From assembly GCA_023460235.1 (NCBI GenBank), contig JAEWRE010000066.1:62001-126000 (forward strand): DNA of 64,000 nucleotides, read 5' to 3'. The notes under the pieces are model-generated. The model was given only the letters and a program-made list of their open reading frames with translations. It was not told the origin of the DNA and ran no database searches. Source of the stretch: Bacillota bacterium. Lineage in GTDB: Bacteria > Bacillota > Clostridia > TANB77 > CAG-465. The position numbers and the translations under genes were made by a program. Below are positions 45,160 through 54,038 of this stretch, piece after piece (the stretch's first letter is position 1; each line of letters begins with the position of its first letter).

Positions 45160-46246
45160 ATGATAAGAAAAATTTTAAAATTTTTTTCAGATACTAAAAA
45201 ATACTTAATTAGTATAAATAGAAGGAATGTAATTGCTTCTGTTTTTTGTATAATAATATTATTATGTGCGTATTGTTTACTTAATTATTCAAATTTAGTT
45301 CAAGTATACAATTTAGAAAAAAATGTTTCAACAAAAGTAGAAAATATGAAACTAGTGGTAGGGGGAGAAGCAGTTCGGAATAAAGCTTCTTGCCACTGGA
45401 GTGCTAGTAATGGGTGTTGATAGAGATGATACTACTCTAAAAATAGGTGATGTAATACTTGAGGCAAATTCTACAAGAATTGAAACTAATTCTGAGTTAA
45501 TAGAAGTTGCACAGACTTCTGAAGGGAAATCAATAGATCTAAAAGTTGATAGGCAAGGTGAAAATATTAATACAACAATAACACCAATAAAAGATGAATC
45601 AAATGGTGAATACAAATTATCACTATGGGTTAAAGATAGTAGTGCTGGTGTTGGTACTATAACATTTTATGATAAAGTAACAGGGAAATTTGCAGCGCTT
45701 GGTCATGGTGTAACTGAAACTAAAGAAAATTATATACTTCCTATTACAGCAGGTGGAATTACTAAAACAAATATATATTCAATAAAAAAAGGTGTTAGTA
45801 AAAATCCTGGTGAACTAAAAGGTGTTGTGAGTAATGAATTGGTTGGAGAAATAGTAGGTAACACAGATAAAGGGATATATGGTACGTTTTCTGATAAATC
45901 ATATTTTTCAGAAAAAAAAGAAATTGAAATTTTACCTAAAACAAAAGTAAAAGAAGGAAAAGCAAGTATTCTTTGTACATTAGATGATAACTCAGTAAAA
46001 GAATATTCGATAAATATAGAGAAAGTGTTGCTTACTTCTACTGGAAATAAAAATATGATAATAAAGATTACTGATGAAAAATTAATTAATAAAACAGGTG
46101 GAATAGTTCAAGGAATGAGTGGCAGTCCAATAATACAAAATGGAAAATTGGTTGGGGCAGTTACACATGTATTTTTAAATGATCCAACAAAAGGGTATGG
46201 AGTATTTATAGAAAATATGATAGATGATATGAGTAATATTAATTGA
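45160..46246 (+). CDS. spoIVB: SpoIVB serine peptidase, interrupted by a +1 frameshift
   Basis: SpoIVB is secreted from the forespore and activates SpoIVFB to process pro-sigma-K. The N-terminal part has a membrane helix (about 23-43) and reaches GGEAV at 45375. One extra C at 45376 then shifts the frame and the reading stops at TGA 45418. If the C is skipped, the sequence continues GIKLLATGVLVMGV and stays open to 46246, giving 361 residues. A PDZ domain (about 75-150) and the S55 peptidase domain follow, with GHGV (catalytic His), and GMSGSPII (catalytic Ser). Every expected domain is present, so only the frame is broken. The extra base precedes GGAATA, exactly as in the pilin-like gene at 22436. 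spo0A, the usual next gene, is absent here. Confidence 0.85.
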
Positions 46247-46270
46247 TGATATTAGTTATATCATCTTTTC
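46245..46270 (+). terminator. Terminator after spoIVB
   Basis: GATGATAT and ATATCATC enclose a 5-base loop, followed by TTTTC. Confidence 0.7.
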
Positions 46271-46333
46271 TTTCATTAGCAGTGAAATATTATATAAATT
46301 TATATAATATAAAATCTAATTAAATACTTTTTA

Positions 46334-46361
46334 TTGAAATTTATAAGAAAAATGGTATAAT
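46334..46361 (+). promoter_or_regulatory. Promoter of the 121-residue gene
   Basis: TTGAAA (46334-46339) and TATAAT (46356-46361) have 16-base spacing. Confidence 0.6.
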
Positions 46362-46417
46362 AATTACTATTGCAAATATAGAAAATTTTTAAATATAAAA
46401 TTTTAGGAGGAATAATA

Positions 46418-46783
46418 ATGGAGATAAAGGAGATATCAGAATCATTATGTGTTGACGAGAGTAATGTTATCAGAAATGATAGTCTAATAAGTGCACTAAG
46501 AGAAATTGTTGAAAATGATGATTTTTTTAAAGATTGTTCAGATACTCTTAAATTTTATTGTTTTTTATTTGAAGCATTTAAAATTGAAAATCAAAAATTA
46601 AGGAAAGGATTGAACGAAGGCGTTTCAAGGTTACCAAGGGCTATCTTTAAAGACAGCAGATTGATTGACTTTAATAAGAATACAATGAATGCTTGTATAA
46701 TTAAAATTACAATAAGAAGTAGTGACCGCAAAAATCAAAAAGCATTCTTGATAGTAAAAGAAAATTTATTGAAACTAATTTGA
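46418..46783 (+). CDS. Hypothetical protein, 121 residues
   Basis: I recognise no family. The sequence is soluble and mixed alpha/beta, starting MEIKEISESL and ending LIVKENLLKLI. It has no signal peptide. AGGAGG precedes ATG 46418, a promoter lies at 46334-46361, and a strong terminator follows, so it is a real single gene. It occupies the place where spo0A follows spoIVB in many spore formers, but shows no receiver or DNA-binding motif. Confidence 0.7.
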   Translation: MEIKEISESLCVDESNVIRNDSLISALREIVENDDFFKDCSDTLKFYCFLFEAFKIENQKLRKGLNEGVSRLPRAIFKDSRLIDFNKNTMNACIIKITIRSSDRKNQKAFLIVKENLLKLI

Positions 46784-46786
46784 TTT

Positions 46787-46826
46787 TTAAACCATGGCAA
46801 TTAAATTTAATGCCATGGTATTTTTA
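46787..46826 (+). terminator. Terminator after the 121-residue gene
   Basis: ACCATGGCA pairs with TGCCATGGT around an 11-base loop, followed by ATTTTTA. Confidence 0.88.
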
Positions 46827-46886
46827 TGTGCATAATTGAAATAAATTTAAACAACCTTACATATAATCAATTGAGGGGAAATTTTA

Positions 46887-48074
46887 ATGGTAGATATGAT
46901 GTTTTCTTTTAAAAAATATAATGTAAGAAATAAAATATTTCTTTTTCTTTTTTCTTTTTTTGTATGCTCAACTCTAAATTATGTTTTGGCTGACAGCACA
47001 AAGGAATTTGTCGATATAGTGTCACCGTCTGCTGTTGTAATGGATAGTGATAGTGGTAGAGTGTTATATGAAAAAAATGCAGACGATAAAAGAAAAATAG
47101 CTTCTCTTACTAAGGTTATGACATCTATTTTATTAGTTGAAAATTGTAAAATGGATGAAATGATTGAAATACCAGCCGCTGCCACTTGGATTGGTGGATC
47201 AGAAGTTGGTCTTAAAAAAGGTGATAAAGTAAGTGCAAGAAGTTTACTTTATGGAATGCTTTTGCCATCTGGAAATGATTGTGCATATACTACCGGATTA
47301 CATATAGGTGGAACAATAGAGAATTTTGCTAAAATGATGAATGAAAAAGCAAAAGAAATTGGTGCTACAAATACTAATTTTACTAATCCTCATGGTTTAG
47401 ATGATGATGAAAATTATTCCACAGCAAAAGATATGGCACTTATAACTAGATATGCTTTTAAAAATAAATATATAGATGAAGCAGTTGGTACAAAAAGTAT
47501 AACAATTAATTTTGGGTCTTTCTCAAAGTTACTTACAAATACTAATGCACTTCTTAGAACCTATCCACAAGCAGATGGTGGGAAAACTGGATTTACAAAT
47601 GGTGCAAATAGATGTTTAATTGCTTCAGCGACATCAGGTGATTCAAGATATATATCTGTACTACTAGGTGCAGATACAACACAAAAAAGATTTGGTGAAT
47701 CTAAAGAAATATTAGAAGAGTCTTTTAAAAGATATACTAATATGGATGTTTCTAAATATTTAAATTTCTATATAAAAATACCAGTAGTTAAAGGTAATAT
47801 TGAGTATTATGAAAAACAAATAAGTGATAATCTTCTCCTTCCACTTACACAAGAAGAATTTGATGGAATATATGTAAAACAAGAATTAATTCAAAATATA
47901 GAAGCACCACTTGATGTAGGTACAAAACTTGGAGTTATAAGAGTATATTTACCAAGTGGAGAAATAATATATGAAAACGAAGTTTTCTTAGATGAAGGAA
48001 TAAACAAAAAGAGTATATTAGATTACATGAAAGATGGATTTGAAAATATGTTCAAAGAAAGAAGTAGATTATAG
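46887..48074 (+). CDS. D-alanyl-D-alanine carboxypeptidase (DacF/PBP5 type)
   Basis: This low-molecular-mass penicillin-binding protein trims the terminal D-Ala of peptidoglycan stem peptides. It has a signal sequence (about 12-32), then SLTK (catalytic Ser, near residue 74), SGN (near 129) and KTGFT (near 234), followed by the PBP5 C-terminal domain. The length of 395 residues is typical. Its position close to spoIVB suggests the sporulation DacF type, but a vegetative role is equally possible. GAGGGG precedes ATG 46887. Confidence 0.92.
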   Translation: MVDMMFSFKKYNVRNKIFLFLFSFFVCSTLNYVLADSTKEFVDIVSPSAVVMDSDSGRVLYEKNADDKRKIASLTKVMTSILLVENCKMDEMIEIPAAATWIGGSEVGLKKGDKVSARSLLYGMLLPSGNDCAYTTGLHIGGTIENFAKMMNEKAKEIGATNTNFTNPHGLDDDENYSTAKDMALITRYAFKNKYIDEAVGTKSITINFGSFSKLLTNTNALLRTYPQADGGKTGFTNGANRCLIASATSGDSRYISVLLGADTTQKRFGESKEILEESFKRYTNMDVSKYLNFYIKIPVVKGNIEYYEKQISDNLLLPLTQEEFDGIYVKQELIQNIEAPLDVGTKLGVIRVYLPSGEIIYENEVFLDEGINKKSILDYMKDGFENMFKERSRL

Positions 48075-48085
48075 ATAAGATTTAA

Positions 48086-48126
48086 AGATATCAACATTTA
48101 AAAGTGTTGATATTTATTTTTTTTTA
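48086..48126 (+). terminator. Terminator after the carboxypeptidase gene
   Basis: ATATCAACA pairs with TGTTGATAT, followed by a long T-run. Confidence 0.88.
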
Positions 48127-48167
48127 AGATATAATCTAGAGAGAACTATGTCAAAAAGAGGTGTAAT

Positions 48168-49226
48168 ATGTCAAAAAAGTTTTTTACAAAAAAGAGAATG
48201 GAATACATAGAATCAGTAATATATACTATTACAATTATGATAGTCATATTTGCAAATACATATGGTCCAGTGTATATAAAGATGTTTCCACTATTACTTA
48301 TACTTGGAATAGTAGGGAAAGTAATATTTGGAAGACCAATAATTACATCTTTATTTGGAACAGTGGTATCTATTTGTTTTATATATCTAAGAGATAATAG
48401 AGGAATAAGTATAATTGAAAATATAATATTAAGTGCAAGTGCAGGGATTAGCATTGCCCTTGGTGAAATACTTGGACATTCTATAGAAATAATATCTAAA
48501 AGACTAAAAAATAAAAGAACTGTTTCAAATAAAAGATTTAGACATTATATAATTTTATCTGCAGCATTAATTGTATTTTCAATTATTATACACGATTATA
48601 TAAATGGAAATATATTTACATATATAAAATGTGAAAAGAAATTAAAAGAATATCTAGCTTTAAATTATGGTAATACTGTAGAATTTAACATTGTAAGTTC
48701 AAAGTACAATTTTTTAGGTGAACAAAGTTATGTATTAAGAATAAAAAATAGCGAATATAACCAAATAAATAGATTTGTAATTTATATAAATGATACAGCA
48801 AATATTCAAGATGGGTATAAAAGTAGTATTATAGCAAAAGATAATGTTAAATTAAAGCAATATTTTGCTAAATATATTAGTGATAATGAAATAATTGAAG
48901 AAAATACTAATATTACTGCTGAGTATACAGACTTAAATAATATAGAAATAAAGATTGAGAGAACATCTTCTAATTTAGGTGAAAATGATATATATAGTTT
49001 TTCAAGTCAAGTCAATGAAATAATAGGTAAATTAAATAATTTAAAATATTATAATAATGTTAAACAAATATATATATCTATAAATAATAGTCAAGATAAA
49101 AAAGATGGTTTATCTTCAATAATAGATTTAACTAAATATAAAGAATATCTAACTAAAAATCCAGATAATTCAGTAAAATATATAGAAGATTCTTTAAGCT
49201 TTGAGTATATAGAAGAAGCAATTTAA
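48168..49226 (+). CDS. Hypothetical polytopic membrane protein, 352 residues
   Basis: I recognise no family. About four to five hydrophobic helices fill residues 12-105 and a further one lies near 125-145. A soluble extracellular C-terminal half of about 200 residues follows, rich in Asn, Ile and Tyr. AGAGGTG precedes ATG 48168. The putative HExxH protease starts about 12 bases downstream of its stop codon, so both are probably made together. Confidence 0.78.
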   Translation: MSKKFFTKKRMEYIESVIYTITIMIVIFANTYGPVYIKMFPLLLILGIVGKVIFGRPIITSLFGTVVSICFIYLRDNRGISIIENIILSASAGISIALGEILGHSIEIISKRLKNKRTVSNKRFRHYIILSAALIVFSIIIHDYINGNIFTYIKCEKKLKEYLALNYGNTVEFNIVSSKYNFLGEQSYVLRIKNSEYNQINRFVIYINDTANIQDGYKSSIIAKDNVKLKQYFAKYISDNEIIEENTNITAEYTDLNNIEIKIERTSSNLGENDIYSFSSQVNEIIGKLNNLKYYNNVKQIYISINNSQDKKDGLSSIIDLTKYKEYLTKNPDNSVKYIEDSLSFEYIEEAI

Positions 49227-49238
49227 ATGGAGGAAGAA

Positions 49239-50111
49239 ATGACACAAGAAGTACAAAGGAGAAGGCTTTCATTAATTACCGATTTTATAATATTTTTAAT
49301 ATTTACTTTAATTGTAATATGTGTATTAAAAATATTTGGAATGACAGATAATGTATATGGTAATCAAAGTTCTGATGATAGTGCAGCACTTATATCTGAT
49401 AGTGATGAAAATATAGATGATCAGAATAAAATGTATATAGCTAAAATAAAGAAAGATTATGGAATAATAATTCAGTATGGAGATAATGTAAAATCATTTA
49501 CAGACAAAGTCGATGCAAATCCACAATATGATATTTACATTTTAAATAATAATCTCAAAAAAATAAATGAGGCATTAAAGAAATATCCATCTGATTTATT
49601 TGATATATTTAAGAGTGGTAACTATCCTATGTATATGATAGTAGTCGATTCATTTAATAATGATAATATTGCTCTTGCATCTAGAAATAAATTAAATGAG
49701 TTTAGAATGTATGTATCAAATAGTGAGAAATTTGAAAGAGCACTACATCATGAAATGTTCCATATATTAGAATACTATATGACTATAAACAACTCAAATA
49801 TTTTCTTTGCTTGGGATAATTTAAACCCGGTTGGATTTAAATATAATTCAGATACATCTAAATTAAATAAAGATTATGTATATAGTGATGATAGTATAGA
49901 TAATTCAAATTCATATTTTGTTACAAGATATTCAAAGGCATCAGAAAAAGAAGATAGGGCAGAAGTATTTGCAGAACTTATGACAATGAATAAAAAGGCT
50001 CAGTATTTAACAAAAGGTGAAAAATTAAGATATAAGGTTGATAGTATAATGAATACAATAAACAGTAATATAACAGATGAAGAATTTTATTGTGATAAAT
50101 ATTTAAAATAG
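49239..50111 (+). CDS. Membrane-anchored putative zinc metalloprotease
   Basis: One membrane helix (about 13-33) anchors an extracellular domain. The HExxH motif HHEMFHIL near residue 165 and the downstream EDRAEVFAELM, with an acidic third-ligand candidate, fit a gluzincin-type zinc peptidase. No named family is recognised. The start ATG 49239 is fixed by GGAGGA 5 bases upstream; ATG 49227 has no such site. It follows a polytopic membrane protein of unknown function. DUF1653 and GNAT genes follow in the same unit. Confidence 0.75.
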   Translation: MTQEVQRRRLSLITDFIIFLIFTLIVICVLKIFGMTDNVYGNQSSDDSAALISDSDENIDDQNKMYIAKIKKDYGIIIQYGDNVKSFTDKVDANPQYDIYILNNNLKKINEALKKYPSDLFDIFKSGNYPMYMIVVDSFNNDNIALASRNKLNEFRMYVSNSEKFERALHHEMFHILEYYMTINNSNIFFAWDNLNPVGFKYNSDTSKLNKDYVYSDDSIDNSNSYFVTRYSKASEKEDRAEVFAELMTMNKKAQYLTKGEKLRYKVDSIMNTINSNITDEEFYCDKYLK

Positions 50112-50120
50112 GGTGGAAGA

Positions 50121-50372
50121 ATGGAAAGAGAATTAAAAATTGGAAGATATAAACATTTTAAAGGTAAAGATAAAGTTTATGAAGTTATTGGAGAAGCAAT
50201 ACACACAGAAACAGAAGAGATACTTGTAATATATAAAGAATATAACTGTAATAATAAAAATGAATTTAAAATGTTTGCAAGACCCCAAAAAATGTTTCTT
50301 GAAGAAGTTCCGGAAGATAAAGAAAATCCAACTGGGCAAAAGTATAGATTTGAATACGAAGGTGAAATATAA
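50121..50372 (+). CDS. DUF1653-family protein
   Basis: This 83-residue protein starts KIGRYKHFKGKDKVYEVIG, has a VIYKEYN segment and MFARPQKMFLEEV, and ends in YRFEY, matching DUF1653. The family is widespread and uncharacterised. GGGTGGA precedes ATG 50121. The GNAT gene starts 2 bases after its stop. Confidence 0.88.
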   Translation: MERELKIGRYKHFKGKDKVYEVIGEAIHTETEEILVIYKEYNCNNKNEFKMFARPQKMFLEEVPEDKENPTGQKYRFEYEGEI

Positions 50373-50374
50373 CA

Positions 50375-50848
50375 ATGATTTTCGAGAACGTCTACTTAGA
50401 AAAATTAAGAGATATATTTGACAATAATAATAAAAATTATGTATCAGATGAAACAGCTATACAAAATATTGAAATGCTAAAAGTAGTATATGTTCAAGAT
50501 GATATACCAATTGGATATGCTGTAGTATACTTTGGTAAGGATTTTATACAAAAAGAAGAGTACAATATTAAAATTGATAATATGAGAGAAAAAACAGCAT
50601 ATATATGGCAGATAATAACAAAAAAAGGATATGAAAATAGAGGAATAGCTACAGAAATAATTAATTATATAGTAAATAAATATAATGATTATGATATATA
50701 TAGTAGTATAGATGTAACAAATATACCTTCATTAAAATGTCATGAAAAATGTGGTTTTACTAGATTAGTGAAATTTAGTAAACGCTATGATAATAAATTT
50801 AATGAGTTTTATATTTTGAAAAAAACAGATGTAAAAAATTATAATTAA
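50375..50848 (+). CDS. GNAT-family N-acetyltransferase
   Basis: At 157 residues it has the GNAT fold. Strand 4 and motif A (YIWQIITKKGYENRGIATEIINYIV, the acetyl-CoA pyrophosphate loop at ENRGIA) and motif B (SSIDVTNIPSLKCHEKCGF) are clear. It transfers acetyl from acetyl-CoA to an unknown amine. It is the last plus-strand gene of this unit before a bidirectional terminator. Confidence 0.88.
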   Translation: MIFENVYLEKLRDIFDNNNKNYVSDETAIQNIEMLKVVYVQDDIPIGYAVVYFGKDFIQKEEYNIKIDNMREKTAYIWQIITKKGYENRGIATEIINYIVNKYNDYDIYSSIDVTNIPSLKCHEKCGFTRLVKFSKRYDNKFNEFYILKKTDVKNYN

Positions 50849-50920
50849 TAAAAGATTTATTAATTACCAACTGTCGCAAATTTTGCGACAACTCAAAAAT
50901 CTATTAATTAATATATAATC

Positions 50921-50961
50921 AAAAAATAGTAACTTGATCTTTTGTCAAGTTACTATTTTCT
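50921..50961. terminator. Bidirectional terminator between the GNAT and por genes
   Basis: AAAATAGTAACTTGA (50923-50937) pairs perfectly with TCAAGTTACTATTTT (50945-50959). Both convergent units end here. A smaller hairpin GTCGCAAATTTTGCGAC lies at 50874-50890. Confidence 0.9.
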
Positions 50962-50964
50962 ATT

Positions 50965-51918
50965 TTAATCTCTATTTGTGATTTCTTCCATAAGTAAAAG
51001 ATAATCCCATTTTTTATCTATTTCTTTTTGCATTTCTTCGATCATCCATTTATTTTCTTCTTTAAACATATGAGCGAATCTTTTTTGCTTTTTTAGGAAT
51101 TCTTCAACAGGTAATTTTTTACTTGGTTTATAATTTATTTTATACTTTCCATTTTCAACTTCATATATTGGCCAGAAACAAGTATCAATTGCAAGTTTAG
51201 ATATCTCTTGTAAATCATCTGTTGGATATCCCCAACCTCTAGGACAAGGTGAAAATGCAGAAATGTATGTAGGCCCCTCAGTGTATATTGCTTTTTCAGA
51301 TTTTTCATGAATATCTTTTAAATTTAAGTATAATGCTGTTTGAGCTACATATGGTAAGTTGTGTTTTACCATTATTTCTGTAAGATCTTTTCTTTGTTGT
51401 GGTTTTCCAGGTATTTTCTTACCGGCAGGAGATGTAGTTGTATCTGCAAAATGTGGAGTAGATGAAGAACGTTGTGTACCAGTATTCATATAAGCTCCAT
51501 TATCATAACAAACATAAGTTATATCATGACGTCTTTCCATTGCACCAGATAAAGCTTGGAAACCTATATCAAGGGTACCACCATCACCACCAAAGGCAAT
51601 GAATTTAGTAGTCTTATCTTTACTTAATTTTCCAGAATTCTTTAAAGAATTGTATGCTTTTTCAGCACCAGATAATGTTGCAGCAGAACATTCAAAAGCT
51701 GTATGTATAAATGAACAGTTTTTCCAAGAAGTATAAGGATATATACAGCTTGATACTTCTAAACAACCAGTTGCTACTGATACAACTGCATTATCTTCTT
51801 CTTTTAAAGATCTAAGAACACTACGGATTATTGGAGGAGCACCACAGCCAGCGCACATTCTATGTCCAGAAACAAATCTATTTTCTTTTTTTACTATTTC
51901 TTTTATATTATATGGCAT
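50965..51918 (-). CDS. porB: Pyruvate:ferredoxin oxidoreductase, beta subunit
   Basis: This thiamine-diphosphate subunit of 317 residues catalyses pyruvate + CoA to acetyl-CoA + CO2 with ferredoxin. The TPP/Mg motif is GDGGTLDIG followed by DNGAYMNTG; CAGCGAP near residue 22 holds cluster-type cysteines. QRSSSTPHFADTTTSPAGK is typical of pyruvate rather than other oxoacids. It is the last gene of the four-gene minus-strand operon. Only 4 bases separate it from porA. Confidence 0.95.
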   Translation of the reverse strand: MPYNIKEIVKKENRFVSGHRMCAGCGAPPIIRSVLRSLKEEDNAVVSVATGCLEVSSCIYPYTSWKNCSFIHTAFECSAATLSGAEKAYNSLKNSGKLSKDKTTKFIAFGGDGGTLDIGFQALSGAMERRHDITYVCYDNGAYMNTGTQRSSSTPHFADTTTSPAGKKIPGKPQQRKDLTEIMVKHNLPYVAQTALYLNLKDIHEKSEKAIYTEGPTYISAFSPCPRGWGYPTDDLQEISKLAIDTCFWPIYEVENGKYKINYKPSKKLPVEEFLKKQKRFAHMFKEENKWMIEEMQKEIDKKWDYLLLMEEITNRD

Positions 51919-51922
51919 ATCA

Positions 51923-53113
51923 TTAATCCTCCTTATCTAATCTATCTATTCCAAGATATAATTTTATATCATTTATTTTTTTACCCTTTGCTATTTCATT
52001 TAAATTACCAAATACTTCTTCAATATCGTATGAATTTACATCAAATCCACCAAGTCCATAAACATAGTTTACAGTTGGTACATGAATATTACTACTATAC
52101 ATTGCCGATGTTAATTCACTATATAGTGGACCAGAAAATCCATTAACACTGTCAGCTTTATCCATTATAGCTAGTGCTTTAAGATTTTGTAACTCATTTG
52201 ATATTTCTTCCCAAGGTAGAGGTCTAAAAGCTCTTGGTTTTAATAATCCAGCTTTTATTCCTTGACTTCTTAAATTATCAATAGTATCTTTTGCAGTGCC
52301 AGCAGTTGAGTTTAAAACAACAATTCCAATTTCTGCATCATCTAACATGTATTTTTCATATAAGTCATATTTTCTTCCAGTAATCTTTTCAAATTCACTT
52401 GATACTTCTTTTATTATTTCTTTTGAGTCTCTCATAGCCTCAGCTAGTTCAATTCTGTGTTTATAATAATACTTTTGTAAATCTAAAGGTCCCATTGAAA
52501 TATTTCTATTTTCATCTAGTAAATATTCATCAGGTTCATATTGACCAACAAAATTCTTTACTTCTTCGTTCTCCATAAGTGTTATTGTTTCAACAGAATG
52601 TGAAGTAATAAATCCATCATAACAAACCATAACAGGAATTTTTGCTTTTTCAGCAATTTTTACAGCCATGATAGTATTATCATAAGCTTCTTGGTTACTT
52701 TCTGAATATAATTGTATAAATCCAGCATCTCTTGCACCCATTGAATCAGAATGATCATTATGAATATTTATTGGAGCAGATAATGCTCTATTTGCACAAA
52801 TAAGTGTAAGAGGTAATCTCATACCAGAAGCAATATATAACATTTCAAACATGTATGCAAGACCTTGTGAAGATGTTGCACTCATAACTCTACCACCAGC
52901 TGCTGCTGCACCAATACATGCAGCCATTGCACTATGTTCGCTTTCTACAGGAATAAATTCTGTATCAACGCTTCCATTAGCTACAAAATTTGAAAAGTAT
53001 TGGGGAATTTCAGTAGATGGGGTAATAGGGTAAGCAGCAACAACATTTGGATTTATTTGTTTCATTGCAGTTGCAACAGCTTCATTTCCGCTTAATCTTT
53101 CTCTAATAGCCAT
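51923..53113 (-). CDS. porA: Pyruvate:ferredoxin oxidoreductase, alpha subunit
   Basis: The 396-residue alpha subunit has VVAAYPITPSTEIPQ near residue 27, EHSAMAACIGAAAAGGRV near 60, and the ATSSQGLAYMFE segment that helps bind TPP and pyruvate. It pairs with the beta subunit encoded just downstream. GGAGG lies upstream of its ATG. porD ends 3 bases before its start. Confidence 0.95.
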   Translation of the reverse strand: MAIRERLSGNEAVATAMKQINPNVVAAYPITPSTEIPQYFSNFVANGSVDTEFIPVESEHSAMAACIGAAAAGGRVMSATSSQGLAYMFEMLYIASGMRLPLTLICANRALSAPINIHNDHSDSMGARDAGFIQLYSESNQEAYDNTIMAVKIAEKAKIPVMVCYDGFITSHSVETITLMENEEVKNFVGQYEPDEYLLDENRNISMGPLDLQKYYYKHRIELAEAMRDSKEIIKEVSSEFEKITGRKYDLYEKYMLDDAEIGIVVLNSTAGTAKDTIDNLRSQGIKAGLLKPRAFRPLPWEEISNELQNLKALAIMDKADSVNGFSGPLYSELTSAMYSSNIHVPTVNYVYGLGGFDVNSYDIEEVFGNLNEIAKGKKINDIKLYLGIDRLDKED

Positions 53114-53116
53114 AAA

Positions 53117-53392
53117 TTAATCCTCCTTTTCTAATTCTTTCATTTCAATTGCATTAAAAGGACATACTTTTGCACATACACCACAGCCTTTGCAGTAGTC
53201 ATAGTCTATTCCTTCTAATATATTATCTTTTTGCATAATGCATCCTTCTGGACAATACGGTACACACATCATACAATTTTTGCATTTTTCTTTACTATGA
53301 TCTGGAAATCTTACTTTCCAATCACCAGTCTTAACTTTAACTGAGTTACCATCTTTTAATATGGCAGCTCCACGTCCAAATTCTTTATCCAT
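53117..53392 (-). CDS. porD: Pyruvate:ferredoxin oxidoreductase, delta subunit (2[4Fe-4S])
   Basis: This 91-residue ferredoxin-like subunit has two CxxCxxC motifs, CKNCMMCVPYC and CKGCGVCAKVC, each with the distant fourth cysteine, giving two [4Fe-4S] clusters that carry electrons out of the enzyme. It is the second gene of the operon, one base after porC. Confidence 0.95.
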   Translation of the reverse strand: MDKEFGRGAAILKDGNSVKVKTGDWKVRFPDHSKEKCKNCMMCVPYCPEGCIMQKDNILEGIDYDYCKGCGVCAKVCPFNAIEMKELEKED

Positions 53393-53393
53393 T

Positions 53394-53963
53394 TTAACCT
53401 CCTACCACTTCATCATAGGCTCTAACAATAGCATTCATATTTGGTTCAATTACTTCTGGTTTTCTAGCAAATTTATGTTTAAAAGCTTCACTCATATTTT
53501 GTACAAGTTCATCTTTTGTCATGATATTTGTTATATTTACTATTGCAGCAAGTAAAGAAGTATTTGGAAAGTTTGCCTTTAAACATTCCCTACTTATTTT
53601 TGAAGCATCAATAGTATATACTTTACCAGAATAACCATTTAAATGTTTCTTTATATCTTTAATATCTTTATCAGTATTTACCAAAATACCTCCAGACGAT
53701 TTTAATCCTTTTGTAACATCAACAGAGCCAATTAATGTATCATCAACAACTACAACAAAATCAGGATCATATATATTTGAATGTATTCTGATTGGTTCAT
53801 TACTTATTCTATTGTAAGCTGTCATTGGTGCTCCCATTCTCTCAGGTCCATACTCAGGAAATCCTTGTATGTATTTTCCTGTGTTAAAAGCAGCGTCAGC
53901 AAGTAATAAAGAAGCAGTTTTAGCACCCTGACCTCCACGGCCATGCCATCTTATTTCTAACAT
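53394..53963 (-). CDS. porC: Pyruvate:ferredoxin oxidoreductase, gamma subunit
   Basis: This 189-residue subunit begins with WHGRGGQGAKTAS, the family's hallmark, and contains FPEYGPERMGAPMTAYNRIS. It binds CoA in the four-subunit enzyme. It is the first gene of the operon porC-porD-porA-porB. AAAGGAGG lies 5 bases before its ATG. Many Clostridia use a single-chain enzyme instead; this four-subunit form is more like that of Thermotoga and archaea. Confidence 0.94.
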   Translation of the reverse strand: MLEIRWHGRGGQGAKTASLLLADAAFNTGKYIQGFPEYGPERMGAPMTAYNRISNEPIRIHSNIYDPDFVVVVDDTLIGSVDVTKGLKSSGGILVNTDKDIKDIKKHLNGYSGKVYTIDASKISRECLKANFPNTSLLAAIVNITNIMTKDELVQNMSEAFKHKFARKPEVIEPNMNAIVRAYDEVVGG

Positions 53964-53976
53964 AAAAACCTCCTTT

Positions 53977-54038
53977 AAGATTCATAGTACATTATAGTAC
54001 TATATAATAAGTATATAACTAATCTATGCATTAGTCAA
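53977..54038 (-). promoter_or_regulatory. por operon promoter with two dyads
   Basis: On the minus strand TTGACT (54038-54033) and TATACT (54015-54010) have 17-base spacing. The inverted repeat ACTAA-N8-TTAGT (54018-54035) fills the spacer and touches the -35 box. A second dyad, AGTAC-N6-GTACT, lies about 25 bases downstream near the expected transcription start. Both could be operator sites. Confidence 0.6.

Noticed and set aside
45160..46246. Two separate genes, 45160-45420 and 45401-46246
   Set aside because: Removal of one base joins them into a single SpoIVB with continuous conserved sequence across the junction; the second half has no ribosome binding site of its own.
50874..50890. Hairpin GTCGC...GCGAC as a regulatory element
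   Set aside because: Short stem without T-run, lying after the GNAT stop codon and next to a clear bidirectional terminator; probably part of the 3' end.
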